Shown in pieces: positions 1-7,974 of a stretch of DNA of 53,429 nt. Numbering within the stretch: position 1 is the first letter of the stretch; each line of letters begins with the position of its first letter. The position numbers and the translations under genes were made by a program. Origin of the DNA: Phenylobacterium aquaticum (lineage in GTDB: Bacteria > Pseudomonadota > Alphaproteobacteria > Caulobacterales > Caulobacteraceae); assembly GCF_022695515.1 (NCBI RefSeq), contig NZ_JALDPT010000036.1, positions 1 through 53,429 on the forward strand, in the 5' to 3' direction. Under the pieces are notes generated by a model, which had not been told where the DNA came from, did not search any database, and saw nothing but the letters and a program-made list of their open reading frames with translations.

Positions 1-439
1 GCCAGGGCCGCGAAGGCCGGGCGCGCATGTCGTCCCCCGGCGGGGGCGCCGGCCGATCCGTGCGCTTCAGGGCCGCGCCATGGCCGCCCCGCAGCAGCCG
101 GGCCGTCGATTCCAGCGTCTCGGTCCCCGCCAGCTCCACCGCGTCGCGGCCCCGATAGAACAGCCGGCCGGCCGAGACGGTGGTGATGGCGCTGGACAGC
201 ACCGGCTCGCCCCAGGCGATGGCGCCGGCGGCCACGTCGGACGGCTTGCGGCTGCGGGCCTTGCGCTGGGTCAGCTGGGCGATGTCGGCCGAGCGATAGA
301 GGCTGCGCCGCGGATCGCCGGGATCGGGGCGCGTCTGCACCCGCCCGCGGCTCACATAGGCGTAGAGGGTCTGGGGTCGGACCCCCAGCCGCGCGCGCGC
401 CTCGTCGGCGCCGATCCAGTCCTGGGCTTTGTCGGGCAT
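1..439 (-). CDS. Citrate synthase with N-terminal helix-turn-helix domain (partial, C-terminus beyond window)
   Basis: Only the first ~146 codons are present; the reading frame is open to base 1. Residues ~8-60 form a MerR/excisionase-like winged helix (IGADEARARLGV, then LYAYVSRGRV and SLYRSADIAQL). This is followed by the start of a citrate synthase fold (VLSSAITTVSAGRLFYRGRD). Family knowledge: citrate synthases with this fused DNA-binding head occur in alphaproteobacteria, and a regulatory role is suspected but not proven here. The start ATG at 437-439 lies opposite a second citrate synthase gene, about 100 bp away. The active site lies outside the window, so whether this copy is catalytic cannot be judged. 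Confidence 0.85.
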   Translation of the reverse strand, partial: MPDKAQDWIGADEARARLGVRPQTLYAYVSRGRVQTRPDPGDPRRSLYRSADIAQLTQRKARSRKPSDVAAGAIAWGEPVLSSAITTVSAGRLFYRGRDAVELAGTETLESTARLLRGGHGAALKRTDRPAPPPGDDMRARPSRPW

Positions 440-541
440 ATGTTGATTATATTGATCAAGATTGACGACCGCAGTCTGAAGGCAATTATCCGCAGCCGCA
501 AGGGGCCTCCCCGCCCCTTCCTGGAAAGACTGGAGAACGCC
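440..541. promoter_or_regulatory. Divergent citrate synthase promoter region with TTGA repeats
   Basis: This spacer separates the two divergent citrate synthase genes. It carries a perfect TTGATCAA palindrome (452-459) flanked by further TTGA half-sites at 443 and 462, about 10 bp apart, in an AT-rich patch unlike its surroundings. That is what one would expect of an operator, possibly for the DNA-binding head of the neighbouring fusion protein; this is inference. A GGAGA ribosome-binding site precedes the plus-strand gene. Confidence 0.4.
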
Positions 542-1615
542 ATGTCCGATGGACTGGAAGACGTCGTCGCCGCCGACACCGTGCTGTCCGATGTGGACGG
601 CCGGGCCGGGCGGCTGATCATCCGCGGCCATTCCCTGGACGAGCTGGCCGGCCGCGTCAGCTTCGAAGCCGCCGCCCGCCTGCTGTTCGACGGCTTCTTC
701 GAGGGCCTGCCGGACGACCTGACCGCGGCCCTGGGCGTCGCCCGGGTCGAGGTGTTCGCAGAGGTGGCCGCGCTGGACACCGGCCTGCTGGACCGCACCC
801 CGATCGAGGCCATGCGCGCGCTGACCGCCCGCCTGGGCGACGGCGACAGCCTGGAGGTCGCCCTGCGCCTGATGGCCGCCCCGGCCGTCTTCACCGCCGC
901 GACCGTCCGCGCCCAGGCCGGCGAGGCGCCCGTGGCGCCGGATCCGAAGCTGGGCCACGCCGCCGACATCCTGCGCATGCTGCGCGCAGCCCCGGCCTCC
1001 AAGGCCGAGATCGACGCTCTCGACACCTATCTGGTGACGGTCTGCGACCATGGCCTGAACGCCTCGACCTTCGCCGCCCGCGTGGTGGCCTCGACCCGCG
1101 CCGGCCTGACCTCGGCCGTGCTGGCCGGGATCAGCGCGCTCAAGGGGCCGCTGCATGGCGGCGCGCCGGGTCCGATCATCGACATGCTGGACGGCATCGG
1201 GACCCCCGACAACGCCCGGACCTGGATCGAGGCGGCTCTGGCCCGCGGCGACCGGCTGATGGGCTTCGGCCACCGGGTCTATCGGGTGCGCGACCCCCGC
1301 GCCGACGCGCTCAAGGCCGCCGTGCGGCGGATGGGGGCCGGCGCCGGCCGCCTGGCCTTCGCCGAGGCCGTCGAGAGCGCCATCCTGTCGATCCTCAAGG
1401 CGCACAAGCCGGACCGTCCGCTCGACACCAATGTCGAGTTCTACACCGCGCTCCTGCTGGAAAGCCTGGCCTTCCCGCCCTCGACCTTCACCTGCGTCTT
1501 CGCCATGGGCCGGGTGGCGGGCTGGATCGCCCACGCCCGCGAGCAGCTGGCCGGCGGCCGCCTGATCCGGCCGGCCTCGCGCTATGTCGGCCCCCTGCCG
1601 AAGGCGGCGGCCTGA
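542..1615 (+). CDS. Citrate synthase / methylcitrate synthase family protein
   Basis: 357 residues, the short bacterial type. It condenses acetyl-CoA (or propionyl-CoA) with oxaloacetate in the cytoplasm. Family histidines are visible at H170 (DHGLNAST), H205 (GPLHGGAPG) and H244 (MGFGHRVYRVRDPRA). The usual catalytic aspartate (NVDFY in many members) is glutamate here, E299 in TNVEFYTA. The start ATG at 542 follows GGAGA by about 7 bases; an upstream in-frame ATG lies inside the divergent gene and is unlikely. It is divergent from the helix-turn-helix citrate synthase, so the two are probably co-regulated. Citrate versus methylcitrate specificity cannot be decided from the sequence. Confidence 0.9.
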   Translation: MSDGLEDVVAADTVLSDVDGRAGRLIIRGHSLDELAGRVSFEAAARLLFDGFFEGLPDDLTAALGVARVEVFAEVAALDTGLLDRTPIEAMRALTARLGDGDSLEVALRLMAAPAVFTAATVRAQAGEAPVAPDPKLGHAADILRMLRAAPASKAEIDALDTYLVTVCDHGLNASTFAARVVASTRAGLTSAVLAGISALKGPLHGGAPGPIIDMLDGIGTPDNARTWIEAALARGDRLMGFGHRVYRVRDPRADALKAAVRRMGAGAGRLAFAEAVESAILSILKAHKPDRPLDTNVEFYTALLLESLAFPPSTFTCVFAMGRVAGWIAHAREQLAGGRLIRPASRYVGPLPKAAA

Positions 1616-1637
1616 TCCCCTTCCCGTCCGCCGCCCT

Positions 1638-2660
1638 CTAGGGGGGCGGCGGATGGATGGAGAGACTGGTCGCGGCCCGGGCCAGGGCCTGGGCGTAGAT
1701 CGTCCGGTCGGCGGCCTTCAGGGCGAACCGGTTCGCCGCCGGTCCGTCCCCCCGGGTCGGAAAGACGCTGCGGTCGATGCCCCCCGCCAGGGTCAGGGTG
1801 ACGTCCTCCCAGAAGACCGGCTGGTCGAAATAGAAGCAGTGGGTGACGACGGGGCTCAGCAGGTCGGTGATGGCCACATAGTGCTCGGCGAAGAAGCCGC
1901 TGCAGTCGACCTCGCACATCAGGGCCGGGGCGTCGTCGGGCAGGCCCACCCGCCCCATCCGCGGCGCCAGCTCCAGCCGCTTGGCGTTGGAGGCGGCGAG
2001 CGCCTTGTCATAGCGGTTGCAATAGGCGGTGACCCGGCCCCCGTGTCGGCCGAAGGCCTTGGCGGTGACCGTGTCGGCCGAGAACACCGAGTGGTCCACA
2101 TCGGCCGAGGCGAACAGGATCTGGCCGATCCGCCAGTCCGGCGGCACGTCTTGATAGGACCAGGTGAAGGCCTGCTGGACCACGAAGCCGCCCATGGAGT
2201 GGGCCAGGACATGGACGCCGATGGTGCAGTCGGCCTGCTGGGCCTGCTGCAGGACGGCGATGCCCGCCGAGACCAGCTCGTCGGCGGCGTCGCGGGCCTT
2301 CTTGCGGTCGTCCAGATAGGCGAAGACCAGGCCGTCCGACGGCCAGTCATAGCTGATGACCTGGCCCCGCCATCCCGCCGCGGCGAGACCCTCGACGCAC
2401 TTCATGTGGAAGCTGCGGGCCGAGGCATGGCTGACATTGAAGCCGTGCACCAAGAACAGCACGTCGCCCGAGCGGACCGGATCCACCCGGTTGCCGGCCT
2501 GGGGCGGATCGAATCCCGCCATGATCTGGGCCAGCCAGCGTCGGGGATTGGTCCCCAGATCCTGTTCCGGGCCGGCCTCGTCCTCGAAGGTGAGATAGCG
2601 CGCCGGACCCATGGCCCGGTCATCGCCCCGCTTGCGCGTCGTGATCATGAACTGAGGCAT
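1638..2660 (-). CDS. Alpha/beta hydrolase, DUF900 type
   Basis: 340 residues. The fold markers are the strand-turn LFLVHGFNVSH, the nucleophile elbow LAHSMGGFVVQ (Ser in AHSMG instead of the common GHSMG), the aspartate region SADVDHSVFS and a late histidine in FFAEHYVAI. These match the DUF900 group of predicted esterases/lipases; the substrate is unknown. No signal peptide is evident, so it is probably cytoplasmic. It converges on the citrate synthase gene (22 bp gap) and is divergent from the cation transporter. The ATG start was chosen because the conserved region begins close behind it. Confidence 0.8.
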   Translation of the reverse strand: MPQFMITTRKRGDDRAMGPARYLTFEDEAGPEQDLGTNPRRWLAQIMAGFDPPQAGNRVDPVRSGDVLFLVHGFNVSHASARSFHMKCVEGLAAAGWRGQVISYDWPSDGLVFAYLDDRKKARDAADELVSAGIAVLQQAQQADCTIGVHVLAHSMGGFVVQQAFTWSYQDVPPDWRIGQILFASADVDHSVFSADTVTAKAFGRHGGRVTAYCNRYDKALAASNAKRLELAPRMGRVGLPDDAPALMCEVDCSGFFAEHYVAITDLLSPVVTHCFYFDQPVFWEDVTLTLAGGIDRSVFPTRGDGPAANRFALKAADRTIYAQALARAATSLSIHPPPP

Positions 2661-2828
2661 GCCGGCCCTCCTCTGTGGGCGCCCGAAGGGGCGCCAACCG
2701 GTGCGGTTCCGATCATAGGTGCGGGCCCGCGAATGACAACCTCAGGGAGATTTTTCGTCGACAATGATCCGGCGGCTTGCGAGTCGTTCTCGCTGTTTAC
2801 CGCCGGGCGGCGCGGCTAAAACGCGGCG

Positions 2829-3767
2829 ATGAGCACGCCCAAAGGCCTCTCGGCCACCGACACCGCCGCCCTGACCCGTCGCGTCACCATGCTGTCGGTT
2901 GCGACGGCGACGGTGCTGGTGACGATCAAGGCGATCGCCTGGATCGCCTCGGGCTCGGTGGCCCTGCTGGCCTCCATGGCCGATTCCGGGCTCGACCTGG
3001 TCGCCTCCCTGATCACCTTCTTCGCCGTGCGCTACGCCGCCGCCCCGCCGGATGACGAGCACCGGTTCGGCCACGGCAAGGCCGAGGCCTTTTCCAGCCT
3101 GGTCCAGGCCGGCCTGGTGTTCGCCTCCGCCGCCCTGATCGGCCAGGAGGCCCTGCGCCACCTCGCCGCCCCGCACCCCCTGGCCCAGGAGGGCTGGGCT
3201 GTGGCGGTGATGGCGATCTCCACCCTTTTGACCTTCCTGCTGATCGCCGCCCAGACCCGGGTTCTGAAACAGACCAACTCCGTGGCGGTGTCCGGCGACC
3301 GGGCGCATTACGCCACCGACCTGGCCTCGAACATCATCGCCCTGTTCGGCATCGCCGCCTCGGCGGTGATCGGGGTGAACGGCCTGGACGCGATCGCAGC
3401 CCTGGCCGTGACTGGCCTGTTGCTCTGGGGCGCGATCAGCGTGTTCCGGGAAGCCTCCCATCAGCTGATGGACCGCGAACTGCCGGAAGAGGACCGCGAA
3501 CGGATCATCGCCCTGCTCACTGAGGACGGCCGCCTGACCGACGTGCACCAGCTGCGGACCCGGGCCTCAGGGCCTTACGTCCACATCCAGATGCATGTGG
3601 ACCTCGATCCGGCCCTGACCCTGGAAGAGGCCCATTCGGTGATGGTCGAGGCGGAGAAGCGGGTGCTGGTCCACTTCCCCGCCGCCGATATCCTGATGCA
3701 CCCCGATCCGCGCGGCCGGGCCGAGCCGCATGGCGGCGCCTTCGCCGAGATGCACGCCCACGGCTGA
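2829..3767 (+). CDS. Cation diffusion facilitator family transporter (FieF-like)
   Basis: 312 residues with about six membrane segments (residues ~20-215) and a soluble C-terminal domain (~220-300). Metal-site motifs of the ferrous iron/zinc CDF group are present: MADSGLDLVAS in helix 2, HRFGHGKAEAF after it, and HYATDLASN in helix 5. The tail is rich in His/Asp and ends HAHG. The protein is predicted to export divalent cations (Fe, Zn or similar) by proton antiport across the inner membrane. It is a single gene with a weak ribosome-binding site. Its substrate cannot be assigned from motifs alone. Confidence 0.88.
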   Translation: MSTPKGLSATDTAALTRRVTMLSVATATVLVTIKAIAWIASGSVALLASMADSGLDLVASLITFFAVRYAAAPPDDEHRFGHGKAEAFSSLVQAGLVFASAALIGQEALRHLAAPHPLAQEGWAVAVMAISTLLTFLLIAAQTRVLKQTNSVAVSGDRAHYATDLASNIIALFGIAASAVIGVNGLDAIAALAVTGLLLWGAISVFREASHQLMDRELPEEDRERIIALLTEDGRLTDVHQLRTRASGPYVHIQMHVDLDPALTLEEAHSVMVEAEKRVLVHFPAADILMHPDPRGRAEPHGGAFAEMHAHG

Positions 3768-3775
3768 GCCGCCGG

Positions 3776-4270
3776 CTAGAGCGCCAGCAGCAGGATCGGC
3801 AGCACGGCCCCGGCCGCCAGCAGGCCCAGGATCAGGCCGCGGCCCCGCGGCGCCAGCAGGCTGATCCAAACCCCCAGCACGGTGGAGACGGCCAGCGCGA
3901 CCGCTGCGGCGAAGAACAGCGCCTTCAGCAGGACCTTGGCGGGATCGGCCTTCTTCTCCGCCTCGCGCGGCGGGGCGGGCTTGGCCGCGGCCGGGGCGGC
4001 CGGCGCCGGCGCGGCGGCGCGCTCGGGCCGCTTGGGCTTGAGGGCGAAGCGCTGATGGATATGGACCTGACCGAGCTTCTCGATGATCGGCGCCGGCTTG
4101 TAGCCGCCCTCGCCCGCCTCATGCAGCCCATAGACCTGGAGCGCGCCGGTGAGGGCGAACAGCAGGATCACCGGGGCGAAGAAGACCCCCAGATAGAGGT
4201 GAACCTTTCGCAGCAAGCGGTTCAGCTGAGCCGGGCTCCAAGATGTGCGGGCGGGCGTCGCGGCGGTCAT
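3776..4270 (-). CDS. PepSY-associated transmembrane protein
   Basis: 164 residues from the ATG at 4270, which has a good AGGAGA site 7 bases upstream; a longer reading frame lacks this support. One hydrophobic helix (HLYLGVFFAPVILLFALTG) resembles the first helix of PepSY_TM proteins. It is followed by an Ala/Pro/Lys-rich linker and two C-terminal helices. PepSY_TM proteins often accompany TonB-dependent siderophore receptors and reduce or handle iron, but no such receptor is adjacent. It converges on the cation transporter with an 8 bp gap, and the pairing of two metal-linked membrane proteins may be coincidence. Confidence 0.65.
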   Translation of the reverse strand: MTAATPARTSWSPAQLNRLLRKVHLYLGVFFAPVILLFALTGALQVYGLHEAGEGGYKPAPIIEKLGQVHIHQRFALKPKRPERAAAPAPAAPAAAKPAPPREAEKKADPAKVLLKALFFAAAVALAVSTVLGVWISLLAPRGRGLILGLLAAGAVLPILLLAL

Positions 4271-4349
4271 CAAACGTCTCCTGGGGGAAGGACAGGCGGG
4301 AGCGGGAACCTCCCGCGCGGGCCTCGCGCCGCACGCGGCGGCGCGCCTT

Positions 4350-4383
4350 GATCCAGAGCAGGATTCGGCGAAAGTCCGAAAAA
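4350..4383. repeat. Possible palindromic intergenic element
   Basis: The 224 bp spacer 4271-4494 contains AGAGCAGGATTCGG followed by a hairpin with arms TTCGG (4364-4368) and CCGAA (4376-4380). It resembles the dispersed palindromes beginning AGAGC that are common between alphaproteobacterial genes. Only one copy of this type is visible here, so membership of a repeat family is a guess. Nothing else is recognised in the spacer. Confidence 0.25.
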
Positions 4384-4494
4384 GGTCGGGGCGGACCACA
4401 GGCCGCAGGCGATTCACGCCGCGAACAGGCCTAAGTAAACGTCAACTTAACGGGTCCGCGCGTTCATTCCGCTTTGCCCCAGCCTGCCTTGTTC

Positions 4495-5168
4495 ATGAGC
4501 GACACCCGAACCCTTTTCCATTTTCCGCTCGACCCCGCTTCCCGTCAGGTCCGCCTGGCCCTGGGCGAAAAGCGGCTGGCCTTCACCGAGCAGGCGGTGC
4601 GCTACTGGGAGCGTCCGGCCGATCTGGTGGCGATGAATCCGTCCGGCCTGACCCCGGTCATGCGCGAGGGCGACCTGGTGCTGTGCGAGAGCCGCGCCAT
4701 CCTCGACCATCTGGAAGAGACCTATCCGGAGCCGCCGCTCCTGGGCCGCGAGCCGGCCGAGCGCGCCGAGGCGCGCCGGCTGCTGCAATGGTTCGATCGC
4801 AAGTTCGACTATGAGGTCGGCGGCTTCCTGCTGCACGAGAAGATGGAGAAGCGCCTCCTGGGTCTGGCGCGCCCGACCTCGCCAGCCTGCGCCAGGGGCG
4901 CGAGGCCCTGCGCAGCCACCTGCTCTATATCGACAGCCTGCTGGGGCAGCGCGACTGGCTGGCCGGCCAGCGGCTGTCCATGGCCGACTTCGCCGCCGCG
5001 GCCCACCTGTCGGTCATCGACTATTTCGGCGATGTGCCCTGGAACGACTTCACCGGGGTCAAGACCTGGTACATGAAGCTGAAGTCGAGACCGGCCTTCC
5101 GGCCGCTGCTGGCCGATCGTTGGCCCGGCCTCGCGCCGGCGCCCCATTATGACGATCTCGACTTCTGA
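4495..5168 (+). pseudogene. Glutathione S-transferase, frame broken by one missing base
   Basis: The N-terminal thioredoxin-like domain (TLFHFPLDPASRQVRLALGE, then LTPVMREGDLVLCESRAIL) is in one frame. The C-terminal helical domain (LRQGREALRSHLLYIDSLLG through HYDDLDF) is in the next. Adding one G to the GG at 4866-4867 joins them as LLGLGAPDLASLRQG and gives a normal 224-residue GST. The break is therefore most likely a sequencing or assembly error, though a real mutation cannot be excluded. The 3' end overlaps the start of queG by 20 bp, implying one transcript. The substrate is unknown. Confidence 0.8.
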
Positions 5169-6285
5169 CGCAGACCTGATCCGCAAGCGGGCCCGTGAGC
5201 TGGGCTTCGACGTCTGCCGCTTCACCGAGGTCGAGAGCGCCTGGCCGGCCGGCGCGCGCCTGGCCGAATATGTCGCGCAGGGCCGCCACGGCGAGATGGG
5301 CTGGATGGCAGACACCCTGGAGCGCCGCGCCCATCCGCGCGCCATGTGGGATGGCGCGCGCTCGGCCGTCGTACTGGGCATGAACTACGGCCCGCAGCAT
5401 GATCCCCTGACCCTGCTCGACCACCCGACGCGGGGCATGATCTCGGTCTACGCCCAGGGCGACGACTATCACGAGCTGATCAAGGGCCGGCTGAAGCAGC
5501 TGGCCTCGTTCATGGCCGCCCAGCATCCCGCCGAGCTGAAGGTGTTCGTCGACACCGCGCCCCTGATGGAGAAGCCCCTGGCCGAGCGCGCCGGCCTAGG
5601 CTGGCAGGGCAAGCACACCAATCTGGTCAGCCGCGAGTTCGGCTCCTGGCTGTTCCTGGGGGTGATCCTCACCGCGCTCGACCTGCCGCCGGACCCGGCC
5701 GGCCAGGACCACTGCGGCCAGTGCCACGCCTGCCTGGACGCCTGCCCGACGAAGGCCTTCCCGGCCCCCTATCAGCTCGATGCGCGCCGCTGTATCTCCT
5801 ACCTGACCATCGAGCTGAAGGGCCCGATCCCGACGGAGTTCCGCCCGGCGCTGGGAAATCGCATCTATGGCTGCGACGACTGCCTGGCGGTCTGCCCCTG
5901 GAACAAGTTCGCCTCCGATGCTCGCGAGAAACGGCTGCACGCCCGCCAGGCCCTGAAGGAGCCCCGGCTCAGCGACCTGGTGCAGCTGGACGATCCCACC
6001 TTCCGCCTGCTGTTCGCCAAGGGTCCGGTGAAGCGCATCGGCCGCGACCGCTTCATCCGCAATGTCCTCTACGCCATCGGCAACAGCGGCGACTCAGGCG
6101 CGACCGTGGTGGTCGAACCCCTGCTCGCCGACCCCGACCCCACCGTACGCGGCGCGGCGGTCTGGGCCCTGTCGCGGCTTCATGAGGCGGCGGCGTTCGA
6201 GGCGCTGAGGGCGGCGCATCTGCCGGCGGAGACGGACCCAGGCGTGCGCGCCGAATGGACCCTGCCCGACCCACACATCGCCTAG
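5149..6285 (+). CDS. queG: Epoxyqueuosine reductase QueG
   Basis: 378 residues. It catalyses the last step of queuosine biosynthesis, reducing epoxyqueuosine in tRNA using cobalamin and two [4Fe-4S] clusters. Cluster 1 cysteines are at C189, C192, C195 and C199 (HCGQCHACLDACPT); cluster 2 uses C242, C245 and C249 (GCDDCLAVCPW), with C215 nearby. The catalytic aspartate is D135 in FVDTAPLMEKPLAERAG. A C-terminal HEAT-like repeat (~330-360) is typical. Length matches the family. The start ATG lies inside the preceding GST gene (translational overlap). It ends 4 bp before a convergent methyltransferase gene. Confidence 0.95.
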   Translation: MTISTSDADLIRKRARELGFDVCRFTEVESAWPAGARLAEYVAQGRHGEMGWMADTLERRAHPRAMWDGARSAVVLGMNYGPQHDPLTLLDHPTRGMISVYAQGDDYHELIKGRLKQLASFMAAQHPAELKVFVDTAPLMEKPLAERAGLGWQGKHTNLVSREFGSWLFLGVILTALDLPPDPAGQDHCGQCHACLDACPTKAFPAPYQLDARRCISYLTIELKGPIPTEFRPALGNRIYGCDDCLAVCPWNKFASDAREKRLHARQALKEPRLSDLVQLDDPTFRLLFAKGPVKRIGRDRFIRNVLYAIGNSGDSGATVVVEPLLADPDPTVRGAAVWALSRLHEAAAFEALRAAHLPAETDPGVRAEWTLPDPHIA

Positions 6286-6289
6286 GCCG

Positions 6290-7078
6290 TCACGGCGCCG
6301 TCGACTTGCGCCCCGAGACCATCTCGACAGGACCCATGGCGCGGCGGGTGTTGAGCGGCCAGGGAATGCCAAGTGCGGCGACAAGAGGCTCACGACGCAG
6401 CGCGAGGACGGGGGCCAGAACCGCCTGCAGATCGCCCAGATCCCCATAGTCGGCCCGATCCGCGAACCGATCGATGAAGACGAAGCGACCGCCGGGCTTC
6501 AGGACGCGCAGGGCCTCGGCCACGGCCGCGACGGGACCGCGCCTCGCCGCGCCCACCGGCGCGCGAACCTCGTGAAAGCACATCACTGAGACCACGAGGT
6601 CGAACCTTTCATCGGCGAACTCCAGGCGCGCCGCGTCCATTCGGCGAAAGACCGCCTGACACCCCTGCTTTGCGAGCCGCGCCTCACACGCGGCCTGGGC
6701 ATAGTCCCAGTCGCGCCCCCAGAAATCGACGCCGGTCGCGACGAGGCCCGGCGCGTCATCCAGCAAGGCGATCAGCAGGCTCCCGTCGCCGCAGCCGATA
6801 TCGAGCAGGTCGGCCTGCGCGTCGGGCGGCGGGGCCAGACGGGCGACGACGGATTGGTGGATCCGGCGCTCCCAGTCGCCCCGGCCGGGCGACAGCTGAT
6901 CCCGGATTCGCATCATCACAAAGGTCGCCCAACCCGCGCCGAGCGCGGGGATCAGGAGCAGCAGGAAAAGCGGCGACCAGAGGGCGCCGACCGCCGCAGC
7001 CGCCGCGAGCCCCAGGGCCAGGGCCCCCGCCTGGCGAATGCGCCGGCTGGGGATCCAGTTCGATGTCCTTGCGGTCAT
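6290..7078 (-). CDS. Membrane-anchored class I SAM-dependent methyltransferase
   Basis: 262 residues. Two hydrophobic stretches lie at the N-terminus (~15-55). A Rossmann methyltransferase domain follows, with motif I LLDIGCGDGSLLIALL and post-motif FDLVVSVMCFHEV, then LRVLKPGGRFVFID. The start ATG overlaps the stop of the upstream PaaX-like regulator (ATGA), so the two are translationally coupled. The substrate is unknown; the anchor suggests a lipid or other membrane-associated acceptor. It may modify a compound sensed by, or under control of, its regulator partner (inference). Confidence 0.8.
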   Translation of the reverse strand: MTARTSNWIPSRRIRQAGALALGLAAAAAVGALWSPLFLLLLIPALGAGWATFVMMRIRDQLSPGRGDWERRIHQSVVARLAPPPDAQADLLDIGCGDGSLLIALLDDAPGLVATGVDFWGRDWDYAQAACEARLAKQGCQAVFRRMDAARLEFADERFDLVVSVMCFHEVRAPVGAARRGPVAAVAEALRVLKPGGRFVFIDRFADRADYGDLGDLQAVLAPVLALRREPLVAALGIPWPLNTRRAMGPVEMVSGRKSTAP

Positions 7079-7878
7079 GTGTCGTCTCCCGACCAGAGAT
7101 CGACCAGTTCCCGGTCCAGGGCGGCGACCCGTGCGCGCCAGGCGGCGTTGAGGGCGTCCAGCGGATAGTCGGCGCCGCACAGGTCCCGTGGGAAGGGCGG
7201 CTCGCCCTGAACGGCGATGCGGTACCAGGTCGGCGCGGCCTGAACGCAACGCCAGGCGGCCTCGGCGGGGGCCAGATCGGCGGCGTCGATATAGTCGAGG
7301 AGCTGGCGATGAAACTGGCGCAGCTCCGTTGTCCGCGCCCGTAGGCCCCAGATGGCCGACAGCCTGTCGCGCGCGCCTGGATCGACCTCGTCGGCGCGGA
7401 ACACGATGACGCCCTGCGCGAGTCCGGTCCGTCGCAGTGCCGGCCCGATCAGGTCTTCCGTGGTCCGGGCCCCGACCCAGACCGACCTCTGCAGCGGCCG
7501 AAACCCATAGCGCGCGAAGAGATCGCGCAGGGCCGGGAGATCGGCGGCCTCCCCCTCCAGCACCACGCAGAGGGTGTAGCCGGAGATCCGCGCCATCAGC
7601 GCCCGCGCGGCGGCGGCCTCCTCCCGGCTGGCGGGACCCAGCCTGTAGCGCCCATCGACGACCTCGAGTGAGCCAGCGGCGCAGGCGCGGCTGAGGGCCG
7701 TGCGCAGGGCGCCGTCGCGCACCCCGCACCGCTCGGCCAGGGGGCGGATGGCGGACAGACGCGGCGCAGGGGCCTGACGCAGGGCGGGATGGACCGACTG
7801 AAGGACGGGCATGGCGTGCGCCACCTCCCGTGCGGTCAATCGCCAGTCCAATGGCGTGAATGTTACATCTTTCCGCAT
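7075..7878 (-). CDS. PaaX-like transcriptional regulator
   Basis: 267 residues. An N-terminal winged helix (IRPLAERCGVRDGALRTALSRACAAG, ~43-70) is followed by a PaaX-type central domain (YTLCVVLEGEAADLPALRDLF, then GFRPLQRSVWVG) and the PaaX C-terminal helical domain (FHRQLLDYIDAADLAPAEA). PaaX represses phenylacetate catabolism in E. coli, but no such genes are here; the partner is the coupled methyltransferase. A 7 bp inverted repeat brackets its start codon, consistent with autorepression. Confidence 0.8.
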   Translation of the reverse strand: MRKDVTFTPLDWRLTAREVAHAMPVLQSVHPALRQAPAPRLSAIRPLAERCGVRDGALRTALSRACAAGSLEVVDGRYRLGPASREEAAAARALMARISGYTLCVVLEGEAADLPALRDLFARYGFRPLQRSVWVGARTTEDLIGPALRRTGLAQGVIVFRADEVDPGARDRLSAIWGLRARTTELRQFHRQLLDYIDAADLAPAEAAWRCVQAAPTWYRIAVQGEPPFPRDLCGADYPLDALNAAWRARVAALDRELVDLWSGDDT

Positions 7879-7899
7879 GATAATTCTATATTATGTAAC
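7862..7899. promoter_or_regulatory. Inverted repeat operator candidate of the PaaX-like gene
   Basis: GTTACAT (7862-7868) and ATGTAAC (7893-7899) form a perfect 7+7 inverted repeat with centres 31 bp apart, about three helical turns. The start codon (7876-7878) and an AT-rich -10-like stretch lie between the arms. This layout fits autorepression by the dimeric regulator encoded here (inference). Confidence 0.5.
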
Positions 7900-7974
7900 G
7901 ACTCAAGCCGCCGTCAAGACCTCCGACCGACATGACACCTGTTCAATAAGTTCATGAAGCGCTGGCGCCCCGGC

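Noticed and set aside
2504..2520. GATCGAATCCCGCC resembling a tRNA T-loop.
   Set aside because: It lies inside the alpha/beta hydrolase coding sequence and no acceptor, D or anticodon stems can be built around it.
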